Shown here piece after piece: positions 34,392 through 41,564 of a DNA stretch of 64,000 nt (positions are counted from its first letter, which is position 1; each line of letters starts with the position of its first letter). The stretch comes from Bacteroidota bacterium (GTDB lineage Bacteria; Bacteroidota; Bacteroidia; Palsa-965): NCBI GenBank assembly GCA_006218065.1, contig VBWE01000037.1:46492-110491 (forward strand), written 5' to 3'. The notes beneath the pieces were generated by a model. The model was not told where the DNA came from and did not search any database. It saw only the letters and a program-made list of their open reading frames with translations. Position numbers and translations under genes: made by a program.

Positions 34392-35585
34392 TTAACTCAT
34401 CAGCATGCACTCGTCCCAGGCCAGCGGCGTTTCGGAAAGTGCAGAGAGCAGTCCGAGCCCGCAACCCGCTGAACCTTCCAGCAGGCCGGTATATGTATAG
34501 CCGGTATCATGCATCGATTTATAGGCAAACATCAGCCGGTTGTTCTCACAACGCGCATAGCGGAAAGCCTGTTCCGCCCAGTAGTTTGCATGTTCTTTGT
34601 ACAGGGACTCGCCGGTTTCCCAATAATATCTTTTAAACATGGCCGAAACCCCGGTTACCCCGTGGCAAAGATTCGCATCCACGAGCCGGGTCTCTTCGTA
34701 GCTGCGGCGTTTGGTACAATGCAGCATGATTTCCCCGGCTGTTTTTTCCCAGCCGGCATTCCCAAGCGTACGGCCCGCCTGCAACAGCATCAGTGCAACA
34801 CCGGGATCACCGTAGCACCACCCCAGCCGGCTGGGCGCTTCCGGCTCGCCGTCAACGATACGGCTCGGAAAAAGATTCGGCAACTGGTGCTCCGGCCCCA
34901 GGCGAAGCGAAAGAATATAATGAACGGCGCCTTCCAGTACCGGTTTTATTTTTTCACGAAGTATCCCGGCTTTATATGCTTTCGCGAGAAAAACAACCGA
35001 GCAGGGCAATCCGTGCGCCAGGCCGATGTTATAAGTTGTTTTGCCTTTATCCTGCGCTTCATACGGAGGATCAATCCATGTAAATCCGCCGGGCAGCGGT
35101 TTTGCCAAATCGCAGATCATACGTACCGCATTTTCCAGCAGCTTGTTTTCAGAAAATGTACGATCCGTTTTATCGAGAAAATAATACGCCTGCCCGACCA
35201 GGCCCATCGTAAGATCATAGTATCCTTCCGCAAAATGTTCTTCCATCATCTTCGCAGAAATCGTTTCGAAAACAGAAAATTCAGCAAGATCAAAATCAAG
35301 CATTTCCTGTCTATGCAGATGATTGATGGTCCAGGTAAGACCTGCCAGGCCGGAAACATAACAGAAGTTCCGTGGCTCCGGACTCAACCGCTCCAGCGCA
35401 TCGAGCGCTTTACCGATAAGCTGCGCTCCGTCATCGGCAAAAGAAGGTTCCGATAATACTTTAGCCGCGTAAAAAAGAAAGAGCGCTTCACCGCCTGTTC
35501 CCTGCAACAGGCCAAGCTGGCTGTCGTCATAAGGCTGTTCCATGATATGGTTGCGGATCTGGCGAAATACGACCGGATCAATCAT
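34392..35585 (-). CDS. lanC: Lanthipeptide cyclase LanC
   Basis: The 397-residue protein has an alpha/alpha-toroid cyclase fold. Zinc ligands are visible: Cys in RLGWCYGDPGVALMLL (about residue 280) and the Cys-His pair in DANLCHGVTGVSAMF (about residues 331-332). Repeats of GLxHG/GxxG type are present (LGLLQGTGGEALFL, YNIGLAHGLPCSVVFL, LLEGSAGCGLGLLSAL). LanC adds Cys thiols to Dha/Dhb, forming lanthionine and methyllanthionine rings. It lies between lanA (about 100 bp and a hairpin upstream) and lanB (8 bp downstream). Confidence 0.95.
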   Translation of the reverse strand: MIDPVVFRQIRNHIMEQPYDDSQLGLLQGTGGEALFLFYAAKVLSEPSFADDGAQLIGKALDALERLSPEPRNFCYVSGLAGLTWTINHLHRQEMLDFDLAEFSVFETISAKMMEEHFAEGYYDLTMGLVGQAYYFLDKTDRTFSENKLLENAVRMICDLAKPLPGGFTWIDPPYEAQDKGKTTYNIGLAHGLPCSVVFLAKAYKAGILREKIKPVLEGAVHYILSLRLGPEHQLPNLFPSRIVDGEPEAPSRLGWCYGDPGVALMLLQAGRTLGNAGWEKTAGEIMLHCTKRRSYEETRLVDANLCHGVTGVSAMFKRYYWETGESLYKEHANYWAEQAFRYARCENNRLMFAYKSMHDTGYTYTGLLEGSAGCGLGLLSALSETPLAWDECMLMS

Positions 35586-35631
35586 AATGGTACGATTTCA
35601 TAATCATGCAGGCGTAAATTTCACCTCCGGG

Positions 35632-35667
35632 AAAAAAAACGGGAGCACGAATAACTTCGCGCTCCCG
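35632..35667 (-). terminator. Terminator/attenuator between lanA and lanC
   Basis: On the minus strand a 12-bp stem (CGGGAGC then GCGAA paired with TTCGT then GCTCCCG, loop GTTA) is followed by eight T. It begins 17 bp after the lanA stop and precedes lanC by about 46 bp. Partial read-through would give more precursor than enzyme mRNA. Confidence 0.8.
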
Positions 35668-35683
35668 CAACATGGAAAATCGG

Positions 35684-35833
35684 TTACCCGATACAGGTCC
35701 AGTTCGTGTTGCATTTGCTGGCGCAACAGGTAACTGTAATGACTCCGCCTTTTACGTTTTCAAGGCCTTCCTGGAGGCGATTCACGGTCTGTTTGGTGAG
35801 CGTGAGTTTCTTCTGGATTTTGATCTTTTTCAT
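35684..35833 (-). CDS. lanA: Class I lanthipeptide precursor peptide LanA
   Basis: This 49-residue frame runs from the ATG at 35833 to TAA. The leader is basic and has KKLTLTKQTVNRLQEGLENV, resembling the bacteroidotal KKLxLxKxTIxxL lanthipeptide leader. It ends KGG at residues 28-30, a double-glycine cleavage site for the neighbouring C39 peptidase. The predicted core is VITVTCCASKCNTNWTCIG: four Cys (36, 37, 41, 47) and five Ser/Thr (33, 35, 39, 43, 46), so up to four thioether rings are possible, though ring pattern cannot be deduced. The gene lies directly upstream of lanC and lanB with its own promoter and a terminator-like hairpin behind. The core matches no lanthipeptide I can recall. 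Confidence 0.88.
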   Translation of the reverse strand: MKKIKIQKKLTLTKQTVNRLQEGLENVKGGVITVTCCASKCNTNWTCIG

Positions 35834-35918
35834 GACTTAAAGAACTTTTAAGAATGACCTACTCATCTCGCTTTTCGGTTTCCGCGGTTCCATACTGCGC
35901 GCATTTTGACGAACAAAA

Positions 35919-35926
35919 CAAATATA
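35919..35926 (-). promoter_or_regulatory. -7 box of the lanthipeptide operon
   Basis: TATATTTG on the minus strand is a perfect TAnnTTTG box about 85 nt upstream of the lanA ATG. No clear -33 is visible. The rest of the 345-bp lanA-methyltransferase gap is AT-rich and holds no other element I can support. Confidence 0.55.
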
Positions 35927-36178
35927 AATTCACAATTCGTTTTAATTCAGTGTCCGTTAATAAGTTTATTAATTATTTCCGCATTATTTAATTGCAAAAT
36001 GATTCTCGTACCTGATTTCGCTTTTAATTTGAATATTTAATATATGAAGCGATTCACAGCATTACATTTTTGCTCCTGGCAATCAACCATTTCGGAAAAA
36101 ACAACGCTCTTCAACTGTTTATTACAACAACATTTGATTTGGCAGATTCGTATAAATGCAGTTTAAAATCAAGGCGGT

Positions 36179-36928
36179 ATGCTCTATTTCGACGGGAAGC
36201 AATATGATCGGTTTATGCAGGTCGCAAGCCCGAATGAACTCCCTTTTTATCTTGATCTTTCCAAACATTTCGGCAACAAAGTATTGGAACTTGGCATCGG
36301 GACGGGCCGTGTGGGTCTTGAACTCGCCGCTGCAGGGTGTACAGTCAGCGGTATCGATCTTTTTCAGCCGATGCTTGACGAGGCCGCCGGCAAAGCTGAA
36401 AAACGCGGATTAAAACTCGATCTCACCTGCGCCGACATGAGCAATTTCGACCTGGGTACCGATTTTGACCTGGTCATTATCGCGTTTAATTCCATTCATC
36501 ACTTGCTGGGTCATGAGCAATTGGGCGGGCTTTTCAGCTGCATAAAAAAACATCTTCGTGCAAACGGCGCATTCGCATTCGACATGTCCAATTTATCCGT
36601 CTTTCCCTCCGGCGACCAGGTGGAAGAATACATGCTGAGGAAATACATACACCCCGAAAACAACAAGGAGGTGGAAATACATATCCGCCAGACCTATGAT
36701 CCCCTGCAGCAAATACAGTATATGGCCTGGAGCTACCTGCAGGAAGGAAAAACGATCAGGCAGGAACAAGTCAACCTGCGGGTATATGCTCCCCAGGAAA
36801 TGGAGGGCTATCTTAAATTCAACGGCTTCCGGATTATCGGGAAATACGGTTCTTTTGAAAAAGCCGATTATGAACTGACCGGGGAGAAAGTGATTTACGT
36901 TACGCGGCTCGCATCCGCCCAGGCATAA
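36179..36928 (+). CDS. Class I SAM-dependent methyltransferase
   Basis: The 249-residue protein has motif I VLELGIGTGRVGLELAAAG, an acidic loop GIDLFQPMLDEA, motif II/III TCADMSNFDLGTDFDLVIIAFNSIHHLLGHEQ and a C-terminal beta region (YKTEWSYL-like QYMAWSYLQEG). It is a soluble small-molecule or peptide methyltransferase. It is divergent from the lanthipeptide operon and shares its upstream region, so a tailoring role (for example N-methylation) is possible but unproven. An ordinary metabolic role is equally likely. A terminator lies right after the stop. Confidence 0.87.
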   Translation: MLYFDGKQYDRFMQVASPNELPFYLDLSKHFGNKVLELGIGTGRVGLELAAAGCTVSGIDLFQPMLDEAAGKAEKRGLKLDLTCADMSNFDLGTDFDLVIIAFNSIHHLLGHEQLGGLFSCIKKHLRANGAFAFDMSNLSVFPSGDQVEEYMLRKYIHPENNKEVEIHIRQTYDPLQQIQYMAWSYLQEGKTIRQEQVNLRVYAPQEMEGYLKFNGFRIIGKYGSFEKADYELTGEKVIYVTRLASAQA

Positions 36929-36957
36929 AAAAGGGACTCGTTTCCGAATCCCTTTTC
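36927..36957. terminator. Bidirectional terminator between convergent genes
   Basis: The stem AAGGGACTCG / CGAATCCCTT (36931-36940 with 36945-36954, one mismatch) is flanked by an A-run and a T-run. It serves the methyltransferase gene and possibly the convergent small-protein gene. Confidence 0.7.
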
Positions 36958-36985
36958 CCTGTTGACTTATGCTTGATAAAATCGT

Positions 36986-37333
36986 TTAGTGTTTGTCTTT
37001 TTTCTGCATTTCACGATACTGCTGCATCTGGCCGGGTGTGAGAATTTTGGCCATTTCGCGCTGGGTAACATCGCGCTGAGCCTGCATGGCTCTTTTGGCT
37101 TCCCCTTCGGGACGAGCCTTGTCGTTTTTGATTTTCTCGATTTCGCCGAAATGGGCAACCATCAGGTTATAAACTTCTTTTTCCTGCACGTCGGTCAGTT
37201 GCAGGGCTTCTTTCATTTTATGAACGGTCTTGGTCGCGCGGTCTTTGGCGGGCGTACCGGTCGTCTGACCCTGCTGGGCGCTCATGCTTGCGGTGAAAAA
37301 AAGCACAGCCAGGATGGTGAAGAATTTTTTCAT
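36986..37333 (-). CDS. Small periplasmic protein with LTxxQ-type helices
   Basis: The protein has 115 residues from the ATG at 37333, the start of a signal peptide (MKKFFTILAVLFFTASMSAQ). The mature part is helical and charged, with MKEALQLTDVQEKEVYNLM and AKILTPGQMQQYREM. These two LTxxQ-like motifs recall Spy/CpxP-type or DUF4890-type proteins. It could be a periplasmic chaperone or stress protein, but this is inferred. A full promoter stands upstream. Confidence 0.8.
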   Translation of the reverse strand: MKKFFTILAVLFFTASMSAQQGQTTGTPAKDRATKTVHKMKEALQLTDVQEKEVYNLMVAHFGEIEKIKNDKARPEGEAKRAMQAQRDVTQREMAKILTPGQMQQYREMQKKDKH

Positions 37334-37362
37334 GGTTATTCCGGTTTTCATGTGTTGAATAG

Positions 37363-37393
37363 TAAAGGTAAGAAAAAAGGGCTTTTTTCCAAA
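37363..37393 (-). promoter_or_regulatory. Promoter of the LTxxQ small-protein gene
   Basis: On the minus strand TTTG (37390-37393), a 19-nt spacer and TACCTTTA (37363-37370) match the bacteroidotal consensus with one deviation. The leader is about 25 nt. Confidence 0.6.
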
Positions 37394-37460
37394 TTATTTA
37401 GTCGCTTTAAAATTAAGTCGGTTGGATCGGGGGAGCTTGTTTTTCAATGCGTCTCATTTC

Positions 37461-37561
37461 CAGTTTTCAGTTTGCAGTTTTGGTATTACAGCGATGTCGT
37501 CAAATTTTTGAATACTTCCGCGTTAATGCGTTCAAAACTGAAAACTGCAAACTGAAAACTG
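37461..37561. repeat. CAGTTTTCAGTTTGCAGTTTT-type inverted repeat
   Basis: The left arm (37461-37482) and right arm (CAAAACTGAAAACTGCAAACTGAAAACTG, 37533-37561) are complementary. Both are made of CAGTTTTCAGTTTG words around an unrelated 50-nt centre. It lies between the small-protein gene and the cyclophilin gene. Confidence 0.75.
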
Positions 37562-37620
37562 ATCCAGAATTTATTCCGATGTATAAAAAGACTTTTCTCT
37601 AAAACGAACTCCGAAGGAAT

Positions 37621-38082
37621 TTATACAGACTCCGATACCACGATCTTCTCGATACGATCGCCCTGGCGGATGAGATCTATCACTTCCATGCCTTCAACCA
37701 CTTTTCCGAAGCAGGTATGCTTCCGGTCCAGGTGCGCGGTCTGCTGCCTGCTCAGCACGACAAAAAACTGTGACCCGCCGGTATTCGGTCCGCGATGCGC
37801 CATGCTCAGCACGCCGCGGTCATGATATTGTTTTTCCGCACTGGTTTCACAGGGAATCGAATAACCCGGTCCGCCGGTACCCGGCATGCCGGTGGCTCCT
37901 TCGCGCGTATTCGGACAACCGGCCTGTAAAACAAAACCCGGGATAACCCGGTGGAAAGTCAGTCCGTCGTAAAATCCTTTTTTCGCCAGGTCGACGAAAT
38001 TTTTAACGGTACCCGGAGTTTCTTTTTCGTAGAACTCCAGTTTCATATTGCCTTTGGCGGTGAAAATTTCTGCTGTTATCAT
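37621..38082 (-). CDS. Cyclophilin-type peptidyl-prolyl isomerase
   Basis: The protein has 153 residues from the ATG at 38082, a cytoplasmic form without signal peptide. Active-site segments are FHRVIPGFVLQAGCP (catalytic Arg), GVLSMAHRGPNTGGSQFFVVLS and HLDRKHTCFGKVVEGMEVID. The longer frame to 38259 crosses a perfect -7 box and is not used. It catalyses proline cis-trans isomerisation during protein folding. Confidence 0.94.
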   Translation of the reverse strand: MITAEIFTAKGNMKLEFYEKETPGTVKNFVDLAKKGFYDGLTFHRVIPGFVLQAGCPNTREGATGMPGTGGPGYSIPCETSAEKQYHDRGVLSMAHRGPNTGGSQFFVVLSRQQTAHLDRKHTCFGKVVEGMEVIDLIRQGDRIEKIVVSESV

Positions 38083-38119
38083 ATCAAAATGCGAATTGGT
38101 ATATATCGTAATTCGTTTG

Positions 38120-38127
38120 CAAAGATA
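38120..38127 (-). promoter_or_regulatory. -7 box of the cyclophilin gene
   Basis: TATCTTTG on the minus strand is a perfect TAnnTTTG box 37 nt before the ATG at 38082. It lies inside the longer alternative reading frame, which argues against that start. Confidence 0.55.
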
Positions 38128-38273
38128 GGTAAGAATTGCGATTAATTCCGGCCGTGAAAATTCCGGCCGCGGGCTGCCGCTCCCTTTCATCAGCAGTTCA
38201 AAACGATGGTTATTTAAGTTTATCTTCGAAGAGATTTGTTTCGTTTTTAAACCCGGCACGAAAGGTTTGCATC

Positions 38274-38990
38274 ATGAATCCTCAGCATCTCCAAAAAGAT
38301 TTTTTACCCAAAGAACTTGTGCTCCGGTTGGTGAGGGATATTCCCAGGGAAAACTATGCCGAAAAAATCAGTTTGCTGAACAAGTACATCAACGAGGTAA
38401 AAGACACCACTGATCCGGATGTGCTGACCGTCCGGGCAAATAATGAAATGGGATTTATTTACTGGGACGCCGGGCAATATGAACCAGCCGTTCGGCACTA
38501 TGAAAAAGTGCTGGAAGTCCTGGCTCCTCCGGATTACCCGTTTTTGTATTTCCATGTTTCGTGCATGCTGATACGTTGCTGCAGATTGATAAAGCAGTTT
38601 GAGCTTTCCATGAAATGGGCAGAAAACACACTGGATAAACTGGATCATACCGATTCCGGGTTTGAAAAACTAAATGTGCTCGGAGAATATGCCGATCTGC
38701 TCACCGGATCGGGCACTCCTTTTAACACGAAACACCTGCCCGTTATTGATTCCATCATCCGGGACCTGGAATTCCCGGAAACTCCGGCTGATGATCCTGT
38801 CCAAAGGATAAACCTGCTGAGAGCACTGAATAAAAAGTGGAACCGGAAACTCGGCAGCATGCACCTGGCTGACCCGGAAAAAAAAGAAGAACTGATTGCC
38901 GCGCTCAAAGATTATGCAGCTTCCTGCGAAATCGGCTGGTACAAAAAGTATGCGGAGAAGCGCCTGCACGAAATGGTTAACGCAGGTTAA
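38274..38990 (+). CDS. TPR-like helical protein of unknown function
   Basis: The 238-residue protein has paired helices of TPR character: NEMGFIYWDAGQYEPAVRHYEKVLEVL (residues 60-88) and MLIRCCRLIKQFELSMKWAENTLDKLDH. It has no signal peptide or membrane segment. I chose the ATG at 38274 because the longer frame extends into the divergent cyclophilin promoter. A near-consensus TATCTTCG lies about 45 nt upstream. Its role is unknown and probably involves protein interaction. Confidence 0.75.
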   Translation: MNPQHLQKDFLPKELVLRLVRDIPRENYAEKISLLNKYINEVKDTTDPDVLTVRANNEMGFIYWDAGQYEPAVRHYEKVLEVLAPPDYPFLYFHVSCMLIRCCRLIKQFELSMKWAENTLDKLDHTDSGFEKLNVLGEYADLLTGSGTPFNTKHLPVIDSIIRDLEFPETPADDPVQRINLLRALNKKWNRKLGSMHLADPEKKEELIAALKDYAASCEIGWYKKYAEKRLHEMVNAG

Positions 38991-39051
38991 GCCGCCGGAA
39001 CCCGACTGTCAAAGGGTGTTTCCACGCACACAGACCAACCTGATTTTACAG

Positions 39052-39059
39052 TAGATTTG
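39052..39059 (+). promoter_or_regulatory. -7 box of the NYN-domain gene
   Basis: TAGATTTG matches TAnnTTTG and lies 60 nt upstream of the ATG at 39120. Confidence 0.45.
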
Positions 39060-39119
39060 AACAACGCGGTTCGCACCCGGCAGCAAGCCGGCATGCAATA
39101 ATAATGTAAGATTACAATC

Positions 39120-39881
39120 ATGGATATCACGAAAGACCTGAAACTCGCCGTACTGATCGATGCCGACAATGTGCCGTATGCCAATGTGAAAGAGATGTTC
39201 GAGGAAATCGCCAAATACGGAACGCCGACTTTTAAACGGATTTATGCGGACTGGACCAAGCCGACCGTTTCCGGCTGGAAGAAAGTACTCCTCGAAAACG
39301 CGATCACACCCATCCAGCAATACAGTTACTCCACCGGGAAAAATGCGACCGACAGCGCGCTCATTATCGATGCGATGGACATTTTATATACCGGCAAGGT
39401 GGACGGATTCTGCATCGTGTCGAGCGACAGTGATTTTACGCGGCTGGCCACACGCCTCCGGGAAGCCGGGATGAAAGTGATCGGTATCGGGGAAAAGAAA
39501 ACGCTGAACCCGTTCATCACGGCCTGCGATAAATTCATCTACCTCGAAATCCTGAAGCCGGAGCCTGCACAAAAAACGGAAGACGGAAACCCCAAAGTAT
39601 CGCATCGCACTGCGGCATCCGCAAATAAACCATTGAGCAAGATCGACCCGGAAATTATCAAACTGCTCACCGACAGTATTGACGATCTCGCAGATGAAAA
39701 CGGCTGGACTTTTTTAGGCGAGCTGGGTAACCTGATGCTGAAAAAGAAACCCGATTTCGATCCGCGGAATTACGGTTTTGCGAAAATGCTGCCGCTGATC
39801 CGGAACATCAACCGGTTTGAAATCGACGAACGGATTTCGGGGAAGGGCAATTACAAACACATTTATATCCGGAAAAAATGA
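39120..39881 (+). CDS. NYN-domain nuclease with C-terminal OST-HTH/LOTUS domain
   Basis: The 253-residue protein has an N-terminal NYN (PIN-like) domain. Its acidic residues lie in LAVLIDADNVPYANV, NATDSALIIDAMDILY and FCIVSSDSDFTRLATRLREAG, which should bind catalytic metal for RNA cleavage. After a linker, residues 180-250 (LLTDSIDDLADENGWTFLGELGNLMLKKKPDF, GFAKMLPLI, GNYKHIYIRKK) match the OST-HTH/LOTUS domain, thought to bind RNA (G-quadruplexes) or proteins. Its target is unknown. Confidence 0.9.
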   Translation: MDITKDLKLAVLIDADNVPYANVKEMFEEIAKYGTPTFKRIYADWTKPTVSGWKKVLLENAITPIQQYSYSTGKNATDSALIIDAMDILYTGKVDGFCIVSSDSDFTRLATRLREAGMKVIGIGEKKTLNPFITACDKFIYLEILKPEPAQKTEDGNPKVSHRTAASANKPLSKIDPEIIKLLTDSIDDLADENGWTFLGELGNLMLKKKPDFDPRNYGFAKMLPLIRNINRFEIDERISGKGNYKHIYIRKK

Positions 39882-39940
39882 CGGCAGGATGGTGTGGATG
39901 GAGAATATTTGAAGTATGCAAAATGGCTTTCGCAACAGAA

Positions 39941-40672
39941 ATGTCAAGAAATACGAATACCAGACCGGTCATCTTCTTTGTATTGATTTCATTGTTTTAT
40001 TCATGCGGCAATAAGTCTCTGCTGGAAAACATGCCAATAGCACAGGAAATAATGGCAGAAGCCGGCGGAAAATCAGGCAATTTATATTTTGTCACAGATG
40101 AGATGCCCCAATCAAATAAAACCAAATATTACATTGAATTCAATATCAATCAATCCAGTTTGATCTTGAAAGACAGTATGGAAAAAATAGTTCTTGCTTC
40201 TTACTGTGCAACCCAGCTTTACAAACGATTGACAAAAGATGCCATTGAAAACAACTACGGATTCAATATTACATTCGACAATGAGATGGATCCTTCGAAT
40301 ATCAAAAAATACTTCTTTACAAAAGATGGGATAAAGCTGGCGATCTCTGCACTTGCAAATGCAGACAAATATATTAACCATATTGTCCAGGGAGACTTTG
40401 AAGGCGCTAACGCCTTAATTGATACGAGCTATTTTGATCTTAACAGGGATAGTTTAAATAGCGTTTTCAAACAAAAAATCGGCTCGAACATTTCAAAAAC
40501 CAGTCATTTCTATAAACTGTACGAGTACACGAAGGAAAACGAATTGAGTTCGGCACCTTGCTTCACTATACTTACAATTATCAGCAAGCCAAATAACAAT
40601 ACGACTACATGCGAGTTTTTAATTCCGGTTTACGAAGCTGAATACAAGATCATAAACCTTAAAATACATTAA
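39941..40672 (+). CDS. AT-rich orphan lipoprotein-like protein
   Basis: The 243-residue protein has an N-terminus (SRNTNTRPVIFFVLISLFYSCGNKS) that looks like a lipoprotein signal with Cys near residue 20, although Tyr at -2 is unusual. The body has many Asn, Lys, Ile and Tyr and no recognised domain. Base and codon use are clearly more AT-rich than in the flanking genes, a sign of horizontal transfer or relaxed selection. The frame is open upstream to an ATG that overlaps the NYN-gene stop (39878), so the start is uncertain. Confidence 0.65.
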   Translation: MSRNTNTRPVIFFVLISLFYSCGNKSLLENMPIAQEIMAEAGGKSGNLYFVTDEMPQSNKTKYYIEFNINQSSLILKDSMEKIVLASYCATQLYKRLTKDAIENNYGFNITFDNEMDPSNIKKYFFTKDGIKLAISALANADKYINHIVQGDFEGANALIDTSYFDLNRDSLNSVFKQKIGSNISKTSHFYKLYEYTKENELSSAPCFTILTIISKPNNNTTTCEFLIPVYEAEYKIINLKIH

Positions 40673-40720
40673 CCCATCCACCATATTGAGCCGGTATTTT
40701 CTCCTCCGACAAAAAGCTCG

Positions 40721-41491
40721 TTAGTCTGCAAACCTCATCACCTCATCGTACACCGCCTGCGGCTGGTCGGCATGCACCCAGTGCCCGGCGTTTTTCACCG
40801 TGATGATTTTCGAGTTCGGGAAAACATAACTGATTTCCGTTTCGTCTTCGGCCGTGATGTAATCCGAACGTTCGCCGCGGATGAACAGCGTATCCGTAAA
40901 ACAGGGCGCCGGTTCGTTCGTCGCTTCCGAAACAACGTCAAGCTTACGGCTTATAACGTCGAGGTTGAAACGCCAGTTGAGTTTTTTTCCTGCGGCCGTT
41001 TCTTCCCAGTACAAATTTTTCAGCAAAAACTGCTGCGTGCCGTAATCGCTGATGCGCTCCGCCAGTAACGTTTCCGCTTCTTTCCGCGAAGCTAAATTTT
41101 GCGGCTGCACACGCAGCAAAGCCTCCACCACATCGCGCTGGTTGCTTTCGTATTTCTTCGGCGCGATGTCGGAAACCACGAGCCGGGAAATCAGTGCAGG
41201 CTGGTCCAGCGCGAGGCGCATGCCCGTTTTTCCGCCCATGGAATGCCCGATAAGAATTACGTCGCGCAAGGCTTCGCCGCGGATCAGTTCCGCCACATCT
41301 TCACTCATCACCCGGTAATTCCAGTCTTCGGCATGCGGCGATTGCCCGTGGTTGCGCAGGTCAACGGCATATACCGTATAATGTTCCGACCATTGCCGGG
41401 CCAGCGTAGCCCAGTTATCGGAAATACCGAAAAGTCCGTGCAGGATGATCATCGGGCGGCCCGAACCGGATTTCCGGAAAAAAAGTTTCAT
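40721..41491 (-). CDS. Alpha/beta-hydrolase (YbfF-like esterase)
   Basis: The 256-residue enzyme has an oxyanion region MIILHGLFGISDNWATLA, YAVDLRNHGQSPH, nucleophile elbow VILIGHSMGGKTGM (Ser around residue 97), acid in LFIRGERSDYI and His in KNAGHWVHADQP. It resembles YbfF-type acyl esterases and haloperoxidase-like hydrolases. The natural substrate is unknown. A perfect -7 box ends 4 nt before the ATG, so the mRNA is probably leaderless. Confidence 0.93.
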   Translation of the reverse strand: MKLFFRKSGSGRPMIILHGLFGISDNWATLARQWSEHYTVYAVDLRNHGQSPHAEDWNYRVMSEDVAELIRGEALRDVILIGHSMGGKTGMRLALDQPALISRLVVSDIAPKKYESNQRDVVEALLRVQPQNLASRKEAETLLAERISDYGTQQFLLKNLYWEETAAGKKLNWRFNLDVISRKLDVVSEATNEPAPCFTDTLFIRGERSDYITAEDETEISYVFPNSKIITVKNAGHWVHADQPQAVYDEVMRFAD

Positions 41492-41495
41492 GGTG

Positions 41496-41503
41496 CAAAG
41501 GTA
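41496..41503 (-). promoter_or_regulatory. -7 box of the hydrolase gene, leaderless spacing
   Basis: TACCTTTG on the minus strand is followed by four bases and the ATG at 41491. Confidence 0.55.
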
Positions 41504-41564
41504 ATCGTAGAGCGGATAAACTATGATTCCATAAATTTACCTCTGAATCCTATTCCAATACCCC

